Shown: positions 7,607-17,403, counted from the stretch's first letter. The stretch is DNA of 29,710 bases from CAYJLW01 sp964370965 (GCA_964370965.1 CAYJLW010000052.1:1-29710), one strand, 5' to 3'. Notes: generated from the sequence alone by a model not told the origin. Numbers and translations are program-made.

Positions 7607-8598
7607 CAGAACCCCCGGACGGCCCGCTCGTCTCTGTCGTGGTGCCCGTACACGACGAGGAAGACACGCTGGCCAGGCTGCACGACGAACTCGTGCGCTG
7701 CTTCGACTCCCTGCCCTACGGGCTGGAGATCGTCTTCGTCGACGACGGCAGCAGGGACGGCTCCGCCGCTGTCCTGGACCGTCTCGGGGCCGAGGATCCC
7801 CGTGTGGTGGTCGTGACCTTCACCCGCAACTTCGGCAAGGAGGCCGCCCTCACGGCGGGCCTCCACACGTGCCGGGGCGAGGCCTGCGTCATGATCGACG
7901 CCGACCTCCAACACCCCGTGAGCCTCGTCCCCGAGTTCCTCGCGCGCTGGGAGGCCGGCGCGGACGTCGTCGTCGGAGTGCGCGAAACGCCCACGCCCGG
8001 AGGTCCCCTGCGTCGCCTCGGAGCGCGCTTCTTCGACGCCGTGATGTCCCGCGTGGCCACACCCCCCGTGGCCCGCAACGCCACGGACTTCCGGCTCGTG
8101 GACCGGGCCGTCGTCGACGACTTCAACCGCCTCGGGGAGCGCACCCGCATGACCCGTACGCTCATCGACTGGCTGGGCTACGACGAGGCCGTCGTGCCCT
8201 TCCGGACAGCGGAGAGGGCGTCCGGGCGCCCCGCCTACTCGACGGGCAAGCTCGTGCGCCTGGCCCTTGACGGCATCGTGTCCGTGAGCCTGTTCCCACT
8301 CCGCCTCGCCGGGTACGTCGGGATCGTGATGACACCGCTGGCCGGTCTGGCGTGCGTGGGCGTCGCCGTGTACCGCTACGTCTTGCACGACCCCTGGGGT
8401 CTGGACGTCACGGGATCCGCCGTCCTCGCCCTGCTCCTCGTCTTCCTGACCGGAATCGTGCTCGTCTGTCTGGGCCTGATCGCCCTCTACATCGGCCAGA
8501 TCCGGGCCGAGGTACTCGGTCGGCCCCTCTACGTGGTCCGCCGACCCCGGGGAACGGCCAGGGGTCACGGGGACCGAACGCGGGAACCGGCCTGCTAG
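7603..8598 (+). CDS. Family 2 glycosyltransferase, polyprenyl-phosphate type
   Basis: A 331-residue GT2 enzyme of the DPM1/GtrB kind, which transfers a sugar from a nucleotide sugar to a polyprenyl phosphate at the inner face of the membrane. The GT-A domain shows VSVVVPVHDEEDTL, VFVDDGSRDGS (about 45-54), FTRNFGKEAALTAG and the DxD motif in MIDADLQHP (99-101). Two C-terminal membrane helices (about 232-258 and 270-300) match the GtrB/ArnC pattern. GTG 7603 lies in a GTGA overlap with the previous stop and has AAGGG just upstream. With the LCP ligase that follows, a role in cell-envelope glycan assembly is likely (inference). The sugar is unknown. Confidence 0.9.
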   Translation: MTEPPDGPLVSVVVPVHDEEDTLARLHDELVRCFDSLPYGLEIVFVDDGSRDGSAAVLDRLGAEDPRVVVVTFTRNFGKEAALTAGLHTCRGEACVMIDADLQHPVSLVPEFLARWEAGADVVVGVRETPTPGGPLRRLGARFFDAVMSRVATPPVARNATDFRLVDRAVVDDFNRLGERTRMTRTLIDWLGYDEAVVPFRTAERASGRPAYSTGKLVRLALDGIVSVSLFPLRLAGYVGIVMTPLAGLACVGVAVYRYVLHDPWGLDVTGSAVLALLLVFLTGIVLVCLGLIALYIGQIRAEVLGRPLYVVRRPRGTARGHGDRTREPAC

Positions 8599-8601
8599 CC
8601 T
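8596..8601 (+). promoter_or_regulatory. -10 element TAGCCT upstream of the LCP gene
   Basis: TAGCCT begins with the stop codon of the glycosyltransferase gene. Transcription would start at about 8608, giving a leader of roughly 95 bases before the LCP start. No good -35 is visible. Confidence 0.35.
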
Positions 8602-8701
8602 CTTGCGTTCAGTCACAAATCCGCGTCGGTGCCGGTGGCGGCACTCCGTTGCCGGAGGTGACTCTCCCTCCTTCACCGGCGTACACGACAACCCGGAGTT
8701 C

Positions 8702-9946
8702 GTGTTGGCGCGACTGCCCCAGAACGACGTAGCCGGTCGCCATGTGCGGCGCCGCCGGTTCCGGACGGCCCGGAAGGTCGTCCGCAAGGCCGTCATCGTG
8801 CTCGTCGTCGTCGGCGTCGTGGGCGCCGCATCCGTCGCCGCCTACGCCGGTTGGAGCGTGCGCGAGCTCGACCACGCCCTGGGCCGGGTACGCATCCGCC
8901 GTGTCAGTGCCGCTCAGGACGGAGTCGTGCATGCCAAGCCCACCGCCGACCCCATGCCGGAGAACGCCAGCCCGCAGACATACCTCCTCTTGGGCAACGA
9001 CACCCGTGAAGGGCGCTCGTCGACGTTCCTCGACAAGAAGCACTCCCGCAGCGGCCAGGGTGGCGGGGGAGCGGACTCGATCATCCTCGTGCGCGTCGAT
9101 CCCCAGAGTCAGCGCACGGAGATGGTCTCGATTCACCGTGACCTGCGGGTGAGGATCCCGAAACGCGGCTACGGGAAGATCAACTCCACGTACGTCCTGG
9201 GCGGACCGTCCCTCACGGTGTCCGTGGTCGAGGGCCTCACCGGCGTGCACATAGACCATGTGGTGATCGTCGACTTCGCCGGTTTCCGGGACGTCGTGGA
9301 CGCCGTGGGCGGCGTCACGCTCTGCCTGGAGACCGCGGAGAAGGACCGCTACACGGGCCTCAACCTCCCCGCCGGCTGCTCGCATGTGAACGGCACGCAG
9401 GCCCTGTCTTACGCCCGCTCGCGCCACACGAAGCTGCACAAGGACGGCCGCTGGGTCGCCGACCTCACCGACGACTTCGGCCGCATGCACCGCCAGCAGG
9501 CGTTCCTGAAGGCGCTCGCGAAGGAGATGGCGAGCCCGGGTCAACTCGCCCACCTGCCCTCGCTCGCCCGGTCGCTGAAGGGCACGATCACCATCGACGA
9601 CGGACTCGACGTCATCGACGGCGTCCGCCTCGCCCGGCGGATGTCGGGCCGTCTCGACAACGTCGCCACGGCGGCGTTCCCGGTCTACGACATGAACATC
9701 GGGGGCGTCTCCTACGCCGGCCTCGACACGAAACGGGCCGCAGCCCTGATGGCGAAGTTCAACGCCGGCACGATGGAAACCGTCACGATCGAGAAGCGGG
9801 CACCCCTGAGCCGCAAGGGTGGCGCCGACCTCGCCGAAACGAACCTGGGTGCGGAGGTCGAGAAGGCCGTCGTCCTCGGTGAGAGCGGCGGCACCACCGG
9901 CGGCGCCCTCGCCTCTCTCGAGGGTGTCTCGGCCCGCACTCCCTGA
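8702..9946 (+). CDS. LytR-CpsA-Psr (LCP) family cell-wall glycopolymer ligase
   Basis: A 414-residue membrane-anchored protein. LCP enzymes move a glycopolymer from its polyprenyl-diphosphate carrier onto peptidoglycan outside the cell. A basic cytoplasmic N-terminus (RRRRF, KVVRK) precedes one membrane helix (about 30-49). The LCP domain starts at TYLLLGNDTREG (about 93-104) and shows GGGGADSIILVRVDP, MVSIHRDLRVRIP (conserved Arg residues for the pyrophosphate), VDFAGFRDVVDAVGGV and ALSYARSRHT. The start is uncertain: GTG 8702 and TTG 8705 both follow a GGAG at 8695-8698 (the TTG has the better spacing), while the frame is open back to TTG 8603. It follows the polyprenyl-phosphate glycosyltransferase, which fits envelope glycan work. 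Confidence 0.88.
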   Translation: MLARLPQNDVAGRHVRRRRFRTARKVVRKAVIVLVVVGVVGAASVAAYAGWSVRELDHALGRVRIRRVSAAQDGVVHAKPTADPMPENASPQTYLLLGNDTREGRSSTFLDKKHSRSGQGGGGADSIILVRVDPQSQRTEMVSIHRDLRVRIPKRGYGKINSTYVLGGPSLTVSVVEGLTGVHIDHVVIVDFAGFRDVVDAVGGVTLCLETAEKDRYTGLNLPAGCSHVNGTQALSYARSRHTKLHKDGRWVADLTDDFGRMHRQQAFLKALAKEMASPGQLAHLPSLARSLKGTITIDDGLDVIDGVRLARRMSGRLDNVATAAFPVYDMNIGGVSYAGLDTKRAAALMAKFNAGTMETVTIEKRAPLSRKGGADLAETNLGAEVEKAVVLGESGGTTGGALASLEGVSARTP

Positions 9947-9967
9947 CCCTTCCGGTGGGGGAGGGAG
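9939..9967. terminator. Hairpin overlapping the LCP stop codon
   Basis: CTCCCT (9939-9944) pairs with AGGGAG (9962-9967), and an inner CCC can pair with GGG. The stop codon at 9944-9946 lies inside. It sits between convergent genes ending at 9946 and 10001. No U-tract. Confidence 0.4.
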
Positions 9968-10000
9968 CGCAGACATCTGTGGGGGCGGGGTCACGCTGCC

Positions 10001-11167
10001 TCATCCGGCTAGGGCGTCGGGTGCTTCGGGGAGGGGCAGGAGGCCGAGGCGGGCGCGGAGTTCGGCCAGGAGTGGGGGCGGTGCGCTGGTGTGGAGGGGG
10101 GTGCCGTCGGGGCGGTGGAAGGTGAGGGTGTCGTCTTCGGGGCTGCCCCGGGCCCGCCAGCCGCCTTCGTGGAGGAGGTGGTGGTGTCGGGCGCATGCCA
10201 GGAAGCAGTTCTGGGGGCTGTGGGGGCCGCCTCGGGCGCGGGGAACCACGTGGTGGGCGTGCAGGTTGCGGGTGTGGCCACAGCCGGGGAAACGGCAGTG
10301 GCGGTCGCGGTGGCGGAGGTGGCGGCGCAACCAGAGGGGGATGTTGCCCCTGGTGGGTCCTGTGGCCACGGGACGCCCTTGGGGGTCGTCGGCCACGGGC
10401 TGCCAGCGGGTGTCACAGGCGATGCGCCGGGCGGTCTCGCCGGCGAGGACGGCCTCGGCGCTGCGGGCGACACCAGGCCCGCCGTCGAGGACGTCGGCGT
10501 CGACGTGGACGACGAGGAGGGTGCCCGCCCCGGCGCTGCCCGCCTCGGCGGTGGCGAGGGTGACGAGGGCGTCCGCGCAACGCGCGGGGTAGGCCTCATA
10601 GCCCCCCGTGCCCGGGTCGGGCGCCCCGCGGGCAGCGAGGGCTTCGACGGCGGTGAGGACCTGGGCGCCCTCGGCGGCGGGGAGGCGCCCCCAGAGACGG
10701 ACCTCGTCGCCGCCCTCGCTCCAGCGCCACCCCAGGGCGCGACGCCGGTGGGCGGCGGCGGCGTCCGTGGCGGTGGGGGGTGCGGCGGCTCGGGCCGCGG
10801 CGCGGAGCTCGGCGACGCTGAGGCCCGGGGCGGTGGCGGCGAGCTCGGTGTCGTTCTCGGGGGTGGCGTAGCGGGCGAGCTGGTGGAGTTGGTCGGGGCC
10901 GAGGCGGCCCTCGGCGGCGACGCGCCCCAGCGCGGGGAGGCGCCCCAGGGCACGGGACGTCTCGACCCATTCCCGGGCGGTGGCGGCGTCGACGTTACAG
11001 GCGGTGGCGACCCAGGCGGGCATCGTGAGGGCGCCGTCGCCCCGGTAGCCCTCGCGGGCTTCGATCTCGGCGAGCACGACGAGGAGCTGGGCGTGTACGG
11101 CGTTGGCCAGGGCGGTGAGGTGTGTGGCGGCCGTGGTGAGGTCGTCGAGTGTCGCATGCTCGAACAT
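10001..11167 (-). CDS. DUF222/13E12-type HNH endonuclease, SOS-regulated
   Basis: A 388-residue protein of the DUF222-HNH (REP13E12) family, abundant in actinobacteria. The N-terminal DUF222 region (TTAATHLTALANAVHAQLL..., MPAWVATACNVDAATAREWV) is followed by the C-terminal HNH nuclease (about 291-337). CRFPGC and a later Cys/His group form the structural site, and HAHH (303-306), Asn320 and the His run after CARHHH belong to the HNH core. It probably cuts DNA; its biological role is unsettled. ATG 11167 was chosen because TATAAT lies exactly 7 bases upstream, with TTGCCT 17 bases before that, and a perfect SOS box covers the start. The frame is also open upstream into an RHS/PA14 remnant; I treat that as a separate fossil. 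Confidence 0.88.
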   Translation of the reverse strand: MFEHATLDDLTTAATHLTALANAVHAQLLVVLAEIEAREGYRGDGALTMPAWVATACNVDAATAREWVETSRALGRLPALGRVAAEGRLGPDQLHQLARYATPENDTELAATAPGLSVAELRAAARAAAPPTATDAAAAHRRRALGWRWSEGGDEVRLWGRLPAAEGAQVLTAVEALAARGAPDPGTGGYEAYPARCADALVTLATAEAGSAGAGTLLVVHVDADVLDGGPGVARSAEAVLAGETARRIACDTRWQPVADDPQGRPVATGPTRGNIPLWLRRHLRHRDRHCRFPGCGHTRNLHAHHVVPRARGGPHSPQNCFLACARHHHLLHEGGWRARGSPEDDTLTFHRPDGTPLHTSAPPPLLAELRARLGLLPLPEAPDALAG

Positions 11168-11175
11168 ACGTTCGA
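11160..11175 (-). promoter_or_regulatory. LexA SOS box
   Basis: TCGAACGTATGTTCGA matches the actinobacterial/mycobacterial SOS consensus TCGAAC-N4-GTTCGA in all 12 defined bases. It begins at the last T of the -10 hexamer and spans the transcription start and the ATG at 11167, so bound LexA would block the promoter. Confidence 0.85.
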
Positions 11176-11877
11176 TTATACCGCCGAAGCCCCCCAGAGG
11201 CAAGCGGTTCCTTCCGATGAGCCCCTCAACGCCCGACAAGGTGCCTCTGCCACCCCCGGGGTCCGGGTAGTCGGAGAGGACCGCCTGGGCGGGCCCGCCG
11301 GTGTCGTTCATCTCCACCACGACCCGGTGCGCGCCCGCCGCCAACGGGTAGGCAGGCGAGGTCAGGACCTGGGGCGGGGAGTTCGTCCAGTCCTCGATCC
11401 AGCGGACACCGTCGACGTAGACCCGGACCCCGTTGTCGAACGCCGCCTGCAACGTGTAGTCACCGCCCTGGGCCACCCAGAGGTACCCGGACCACCGCAC
11501 CGAGAAGTTGTCCGCGTTCACGCCCGCGCGGGGCGCCCCCGCCCACTCCCCGGACGTGAAGTCCACGTTCGGGTCCGTGTACACCCCCGCACGACCGCCC
11601 GAGGCCGCCGAGAGGTCCTTGTTGTTGAAGTACGCCGCCCGCAGACCCCGCAGCCCGTACACGGACTGCGTCGTGGGTCGCGCCCCGCCCGGCGCCGCAG
11701 AACGGGGCCCGGTCACGGTGGTGGGGTTCCCCTCGGCGTCGTACGCGTAGTCGCTCTGGCGCTCCAGGGGGTCCGCGGACTGGTAGGACTCCCGCGGGGT
11801 GCGCTCCAGGGTCTTCTGGTTGCGGACGTTCCACTCGGTGTGGGTCACGTTGGCGGACGCGTCCGTCACGTAGCGGG
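11168..11877 (-). pseudogene. RHS/YD-repeat protein fragment with PA14 domain
   Basis: The translated fragment begins at about RYVTDASANVTHTEWNVRNQ, includes DYAYDAEGNPTTVTG (an RHS/YD-type repeat), then a PA14 domain (GLRAAYFNNKDL, NFSVRWSGYLWV, GDYTLQAAFDNGVRVYVDG, AGAHRVVVEMNDTGG). RHS proteins are large secreted or surface polypeptides of well over a thousand residues, so this is an internal piece. It has no start of its own beyond GTG 11869, no signal peptide and no C-terminal toxin or core. Its 5' edge abuts the histidine kinase stop (11886), and its 3' edge runs in-frame, without a stop, into the HNH gene. Deletion or recombination followed by insertion of the HNH unit would explain it; a metagenome misassembly is the alternative. 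If made as one protein from 11869 it would be 622 residues. Confidence 0.7.
11175..11203 (-). promoter_or_regulatory. Promoter of the HNH endonuclease gene
   Basis: On the minus strand TTGCCT (11203-11198), a 17-base spacer and a perfect TATAAT (11180-11175) lead to ATG 11167 after 7 more bases. This is the best promoter in the window. The mRNA should be leaderless. Confidence 0.8.
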
Positions 11878-11885
11878 AGCCTCTC

Positions 11886-13400
<1,515 letters not shown>

Positions 13401-13444
13401 GCCGGTCTTCCCCCTCCCTGGCCGGCCCACCTGCCCGAGCCCTC

Positions 13445-13450
13445 AGCCTA
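13445..13450 (-). promoter_or_regulatory. -10 element TAGGCT of the histidine kinase gene
   Basis: TAGGCT on the minus strand predicts a transcript start near 13438 and a leader of about 38 bases holding the GGGAGGGGG site of GTG 13400. No convincing -35. Confidence 0.35.
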
Positions 13451-13493
13451 TCGGACCCCGGGGGAGAGGGGCGGACACCGCCGTCCGGGCCGG

Positions 13494-14981
13494 TCAGTCG
13501 CTCGTGGGCATGGCGAGGTCGGCGCCCGTCGCGTGCGCGGGCCAGCGGGCGGTGACCGCCTTGGCCCGGGTGTAGAAGCGGACGCCGTCAGGGCCATGGA
13601 CGTGGAGGTCGCCGAAGAGGGAGTCCTTCCAGCCCCCGAAGGAGTGGTAGGCCACGGGAACGGGGATGGGCACGTTCACGCCCACCATGCCCACTTCGAC
13701 GTCGCGCTGGAAGCGGCGGGCGGCGCGGCCGTCATCGGTGAAGATCGCCACCCCGTTCGCGTAGCGGTTCGCGTTCACGAGGGCGAGGGCGTCCTCGAAG
13801 GTGGCGACCCGCACGACGGAGAGGACGGGGCCGAAGATCTCCTCCCGGTAGATCGTCATGGCGGGCTCCACGTGGTCGAAGAGGCAGGGCCCCAGGAAGA
13901 ACCCGGGACGTTCGCCGGCGAGGGGCCGGCCGTCGACGACGAGGTCCGCGCCTTCGGCCACGCCGATGTCCACGAGGCCCCGCACGCGGTCGCGGTGCGC
14001 GGCCGTCACGAGGGGGCCCATGAGCACGCCGGGGTCGGTGCCCGGGCCGACGCGCAGGGTCCGGGCTCGCTCGGCGACCAGGGGGACGACCCCGTCGGCG
14101 GCACCCCCGACGCAGACGGCGACCGAGATCGCCATGCAGCGCTCCCCCGCCGATCCGTAGGCGGCCCCCACGAGCGCGTCGGCGACGCGCGTGGGGTCCG
14201 CGTCGGGCATGACGACGGCGTGGTTCTTCGCCCCGCCCAGGGCCTGGACGCGCTTGGCGTTGCGGGTCGCGGTCTCGTATATGTGCCGGGCGACGGGTGT
14301 GGAGCCCACAGAGCTCACGGCGGCGACGTCGGGGTGTTCGAGGAGGCCGTTGACAGCGGCGGCGCCGCCGTGGAGGACGTTGAAGGCCCCGGGGGGCAGC
14401 CCCGCTTCGGCGAGGAGGTCGGCGAGGAGGTTCGCCGCCGAAGGGTCCTTCTCGGATGGTTTCAGGACGAAGGTGTTCCCGCACGCCAGGGCGACGGGGA
14501 ACATCCACATGGGGACCATGACCGGGAAGTTGAACGGCGAGACGCCGGCGCACACGCCCAGGGGCTGGCGGATCGAGTAGGCGTCGACGTCCGCGGAGAC
14601 GTTCTCGGAGAAGTCGCCCTTCAGGAGGTGCGGGATGCCGCAGGCGAACTCGACGACTTCGAGGCCGCGCTGCACCTCGCCGTCCGCGTCGGAGAGCACC
14701 TTGCCGTGCTCGGCTGTGACGGAGCGGGCGAGGTCGCCGCGGTGGCGGTCGACGAGGTCCCGGAAGGCGAAGAGGACCTTGGCCCGCCTCGCCAGGGACG
14801 CGTCGCGCCAACCGTCCCGGTAGGCCGCCCGGGCGGCGGCGACCGCGGCGTCGACCTCGGGGGCGGCAGCGAAGTCGACGCGGGCGGCGACCTCGCCGGT
14901 GGCCGGGTCTGAGACGTCTCCCTGCCCGCCGGATGCCCCTGCGACGGCCTTGCCGCCGATCCGGTGCCAGATGGTCCTCAC
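13494..14981 (-). CDS. mmsA: Methylmalonate-semialdehyde dehydrogenase (CoA-acylating)
   Basis: A 495-residue aldehyde dehydrogenase that turns (methyl)malonate semialdehyde, CoA and NAD+ into propionyl-CoA or acetyl-CoA, CO2 and NADH, in valine, thymine/uracil, beta-alanine or inositol breakdown. Signatures: SPFNFPVMVPMWMFP (148-162), KPSEKDPSAA, and nucleophile Cys282 in GSAGERCMAIS. The stretch QALGGAKNHAVVMPDAD shows Gly where ordinary aldehyde dehydrogenases carry the general-base Glu, a hallmark of the CoA-acylating MmsA branch. Length is typical. GTG 14981 overlaps the stop of the upstream aminotransferase by 4 bases (GTGA), so the two genes are an operon and the aminotransferase probably supplies the semialdehyde. 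Confidence 0.93.
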   Translation of the reverse strand: MRTIWHRIGGKAVAGASGGQGDVSDPATGEVAARVDFAAAPEVDAAVAAARAAYRDGWRDASLARRAKVLFAFRDLVDRHRGDLARSVTAEHGKVLSDADGEVQRGLEVVEFACGIPHLLKGDFSENVSADVDAYSIRQPLGVCAGVSPFNFPVMVPMWMFPVALACGNTFVLKPSEKDPSAANLLADLLAEAGLPPGAFNVLHGGAAAVNGLLEHPDVAAVSSVGSTPVARHIYETATRNAKRVQALGGAKNHAVVMPDADPTRVADALVGAAYGSAGERCMAISVAVCVGGAADGVVPLVAERARTLRVGPGTDPGVLMGPLVTAAHRDRVRGLVDIGVAEGADLVVDGRPLAGERPGFFLGPCLFDHVEPAMTIYREEIFGPVLSVVRVATFEDALALVNANRYANGVAIFTDDGRAARRFQRDVEVGMVGVNVPIPVPVAYHSFGGWKDSLFGDLHVHGPDGVRFYTRAKAVTARWPAHATGADLAMPTSD

Positions 14982-16273
14982 AGGGCGCCCTCCGCGCCGT
15001 GGACGGCCTCGACGAGCAGCTCACACCCGGTGGCGGCCTCCTCGGACGTGATGCTCATCGGCGGCGAGATCCGGATGACGTTGCCGTGGAGCCCGCCCTG
15101 GCCCACGAGGAGACCGGCGGCCTTCGTGCGCTCCGTCACCTCGGCGGCGGCCTCCGGCCACGGGTCGAGGCCCCCCGGATGCACGAACTCGACGGCGACC
15201 ATGAGGCCCCGACCGCGCACGTCCCCCACCAGACCCACGTCCTCGACGAGGGGCCGCAGGCGGGCAAGGACGTCGGCCCCCACACGGGCGGCGTTCGCCT
15301 GCAGGTCGTGGCTGAGGAGGTACTCGAGGTTGGCGGCCGCCCCGGCGGTCACGAGCGGGTTCCCGCCGAAGGTGGAGATCGACTTCGCCCGGATGGAATC
15401 CATGATCTCGGCCCGGGCGACGACCCCGCCGAGGGCGAGACCGTTTCCCACGCCCTTCGCGAACGTCACCATGTCGGGGACGACGCCGTGGGCGTCGATG
15501 CCCCAGAAGTGCTCCCCGGTGCGGCCCCAGCCGGTCTGCACCTCGTCGCTCACGAAGAGGATGCCGTGCTCGTCGAGGACGTCCTTCAGGGGCCCGAAGA
15601 ACCCGTCGGGTGGGACCACGAAGCCGCCCACCCCCTGGATGGGCTCGGCCATCATGGCCGCCACGTCACCTGCGGTCTGGGTGTCGATCACCTCGCGCAG
15701 GTCCCGGACCGCCGCCGCCGTGACTGCCTCGTCGCCGAGGTGGGCGAACGGGCTCCGGAGGCGGTCGCCGTTGAGCACGTAGTGCACCGACAGCGGCGAC
15801 AGGCTCGACGCCGACCACGACCTGTTGCCCGTGATCGACATCGCCGAGAACGAGCGCCCGTGGTAGCTGTTGCGCAGGGCGAGGATCTGGTGGGACGCCC
15901 GGTACGTGGTGGCGAGCAGGAGAGCGGTGTCGTTCGCCTCCGTGCCGGAGTTCGTGAAGAAGACCTTGGCGTCCGGGACCGGCGAGAGAGCGGCGATGCG
16001 CTCCGCCAGGGCGACCATCGGCTCGATGAGGTAGAGCGTCGACGTGTGGATCATCCGGGCGGCCTGTTCCCGGACGGCCTCCACGACCTCGGGCACGCCA
16101 TAGCCGGTCATCGTCGTGAGGATGCCGCCGAAGAAGTCGAGATAGCGTCTCCCCTCGGCGTCGACGACGTGGCGGCCCTCCCCGGAGACGAGGGCGATCG
16201 GCTCCCGGTAGTAGAGCTGCACCCAGGCCGGCATGACGGCGCCGTGGCGCTTCAGGAGCTCTTCGTGGGACAT
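14978..16273 (-). CDS. Class III PLP aminotransferase, probably for beta-alanine or beta-aminoisobutyrate
   Basis: A 431-residue fold-type I, class III aminotransferase. Signatures: NSGTEANDTAL (108-118), SYHGRS around 136-141, PLP-ring Asp243 in SDEVQTGWGRTG, and the Schiff-base Lys273 in TFAKGVGNG. The sequence resembles AGXT2/beta-alanine-pyruvate/4-aminobutyrate transaminases. Because the next gene, joined by a 4-base overlap, is mmsA, the likely donor is beta-alanine or beta-aminoisobutyrate, giving (methyl)malonate semialdehyde (inference from context). ATG 16273 has no ribosome site but is 7 bases after TAGCCT, so the mRNA is probably leaderless. A GABA or alanine-glyoxylate role cannot be excluded. 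Confidence 0.88.
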   Translation of the reverse strand: MSHEELLKRHGAVMPAWVQLYYREPIALVSGEGRHVVDAEGRRYLDFFGGILTTMTGYGVPEVVEAVREQAARMIHTSTLYLIEPMVALAERIAALSPVPDAKVFFTNSGTEANDTALLLATTYRASHQILALRNSYHGRSFSAMSITGNRSWSASSLSPLSVHYVLNGDRLRSPFAHLGDEAVTAAAVRDLREVIDTQTAGDVAAMMAEPIQGVGGFVVPPDGFFGPLKDVLDEHGILFVSDEVQTGWGRTGEHFWGIDAHGVVPDMVTFAKGVGNGLALGGVVARAEIMDSIRAKSISTFGGNPLVTAGAAANLEYLLSHDLQANAARVGADVLARLRPLVEDVGLVGDVRGRGLMVAVEFVHPGGLDPWPEAAAEVTERTKAAGLLVGQGGLHGNVIRISPPMSITSEEAATGCELLVEAVHGAEGAL

Positions 16274-16280
16274 GGCGCCG

Positions 16281-16286
16281 AGGCTA
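16281..16286 (-). promoter_or_regulatory. -10 element TAGCCT, leaderless start
   Basis: TAGCCT on the minus strand, then exactly 7 bases (CGGCGCC), then ATG 16273. A short stem-loop, GGGGAC-GAA-GTCCCC (16298-16312), lies where a -35 would be and may be an operator. The rest of this 216-base gap shows only a CCTCC-ACA-GGAGG hairpin (16349-16361) and the terminator listed next. Confidence 0.5.
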
Positions 16287-16448
16287 ACTCAGGAACGGGG
16301 GACGAAGTCCCCGCGCTGGATGAGGGGGCTGCGGCTCTTCTGAAGGTGCCTCCACAGGAGGTGCGGATCGGCGCCTGCACGGGTACGCGAGGCCGGCGCC
16401 GGCTGCCCGCTGGGTTGAGAGAGGCCGGGTTCCCCACCGCACGGTGTT

Positions 16449-16488
16449 CGCGTGCAGAACGTAACGTCTGCGTTCCTTTCTGCACGCG
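16449..16488 (-). terminator. Terminator hairpin after the F420-type oxidoreductase gene
   Basis: An 11-bp perfect inverted repeat, CGCGTGCAGAA (16449-16459) and TTCTGCACGCG (16478-16488), with an inner AACG/CGTT pair. It begins one base after the gene's stop codon at 16490-16492 on the minus strand. No U-tract follows. Confidence 0.65.
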
Positions 16489-16489
16489 A

Positions 16490-17371
16490 TCAGGGGCCCC
16501 TGAGGGCGCCGGCGAGCTCCCGCCACTCCCGGAGGCAGATCTCCTTCGGGTCGCCGCCCAGGACCTGGATGCAGACGTGGTCGGCGCCCGCGTCGTGGTG
16601 GGCGCCGATCCGGGCCACCACGTCGTCGAGGCTCCCCCAGGCCACGACGGCGTCCACGAGCCGGTCGCTCACACCCGTGACGTCCTCCTCGGAAAAGCCG
16701 AGACGGCGGATGTTGTTCACGTAGTTGGGCAGGTTCAGGTACGGGCCCATGTGAGCGCGGGCGATGCGGCGCGCGATCTCGGGGTCGGTCTCGATGACGA
16801 CAGCCTGCTCGGGCGCCAAGACTGCGTCGGGACCCATGACCTCGCGGGCGGTCGCGGTGTGCTCCGGCGGCACGAAGTACGGGTGAGCGCCCCAGGCCCG
16901 TGCCGCGGCCAACTCGAGCATCTTCGGGCCCAGGGCCGCCAGCACGCGCGGGGGCGACGCCGGGGGGGCGGCCGCCAGGTAGGGAGCGACGTCCATGCGG
17001 TCCAGGTAGTCCCGCATCGCCGAGAGCGGCCGGCTGTACGGCGTCCCCCGCACGCCCTCCACGAGAGGTTGGTGGCTGACGCCGAGGCCGAGGAGGAAAC
17101 GGTCGGGGTACGCCTCGCCGAGTGTCTTCTGGGCGGCGGCCGCCGTCATCGGATCCCTGCCCCACATGTTCGCGATCCCCGTCGCCACGACCAGGCGGCG
17201 GGTGCCGGCGAGGAGGATGCCGGCGCTCGTGAACGCCTCCTTGCCCATGGCCTCGGGAATCCAGAGCGCCCCGTAGCCGAGGATCTCGATCTCCGAGGCG
17301 ACCTCCTGCGCCCGGGTCGCGGGCAGCATGTCGAGTTGAAACGTCCACACCCCGACCCGTCCGATGTCCAA
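16490..17371 (-). CDS. LLM-class F420-dependent oxidoreductase (TIGR03620-like)
   Basis: A luciferase-like monooxygenase-family TIM barrel of 293 residues, probably using coenzyme F420. The N-terminus GRVGVWTFQLDML, the strand YGALWIPEAMGKEAFTSAG, VVATGIANMWGRDPMT and the block PDRFLLGLGVSHQPLVEG with YSRPLSAMRDYLDRMD are the pattern of the actinobacterial TIGR03620 group; AALGPKMLELAAARAWGAHPYF is the second conserved block. The substrate is unknown. No ATG is available: TTG 17371 follows GGAG by 6 bases and fits the family start, whereas TTG 17383 (4 residues longer) has no ribosome site. It is probably monocistronic, with a terminator hairpin just after the stop. Confidence 0.88.
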   Translation of the reverse strand: MDIGRVGVWTFQLDMLPATRAQEVASEIEILGYGALWIPEAMGKEAFTSAGILLAGTRRLVVATGIANMWGRDPMTAAAAQKTLGEAYPDRFLLGLGVSHQPLVEGVRGTPYSRPLSAMRDYLDRMDVAPYLAAAPPASPPRVLAALGPKMLELAAARAWGAHPYFVPPEHTATAREVMGPDAVLAPEQAVVIETDPEIARRIARAHMGPYLNLPNYVNNIRRLGFSEEDVTGVSDRLVDAVVAWGSLDDVVARIGAHHDAGADHVCIQVLGGDPKEICLREWRELAGALRGP

Positions 17372-17388
17372 GGCAATCTCCAATCTGT

Positions 17389-17403
17389 GGGGGCTCGGCC
17401 CCC
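17389..17403. other. GC-rich stem-loop upstream of the oxidoreductase gene
   Basis: GGGGGC-TCG-GCCCCC forms a 6-bp hairpin just upstream of the likely TTG start. The rest of the gap (17404-17545) holds only weak inverted repeats. The role is unclear: part of a 5' leader, or a leftover terminator. Confidence 0.35.

Noticed and set aside
16252..16485. 77-residue minus-strand frame in the gap upstream of the aminotransferase gene
   Set aside because: It starts inside a terminator hairpin, overlaps the aminotransferase start, has no ribosome site and no recognisable domain.
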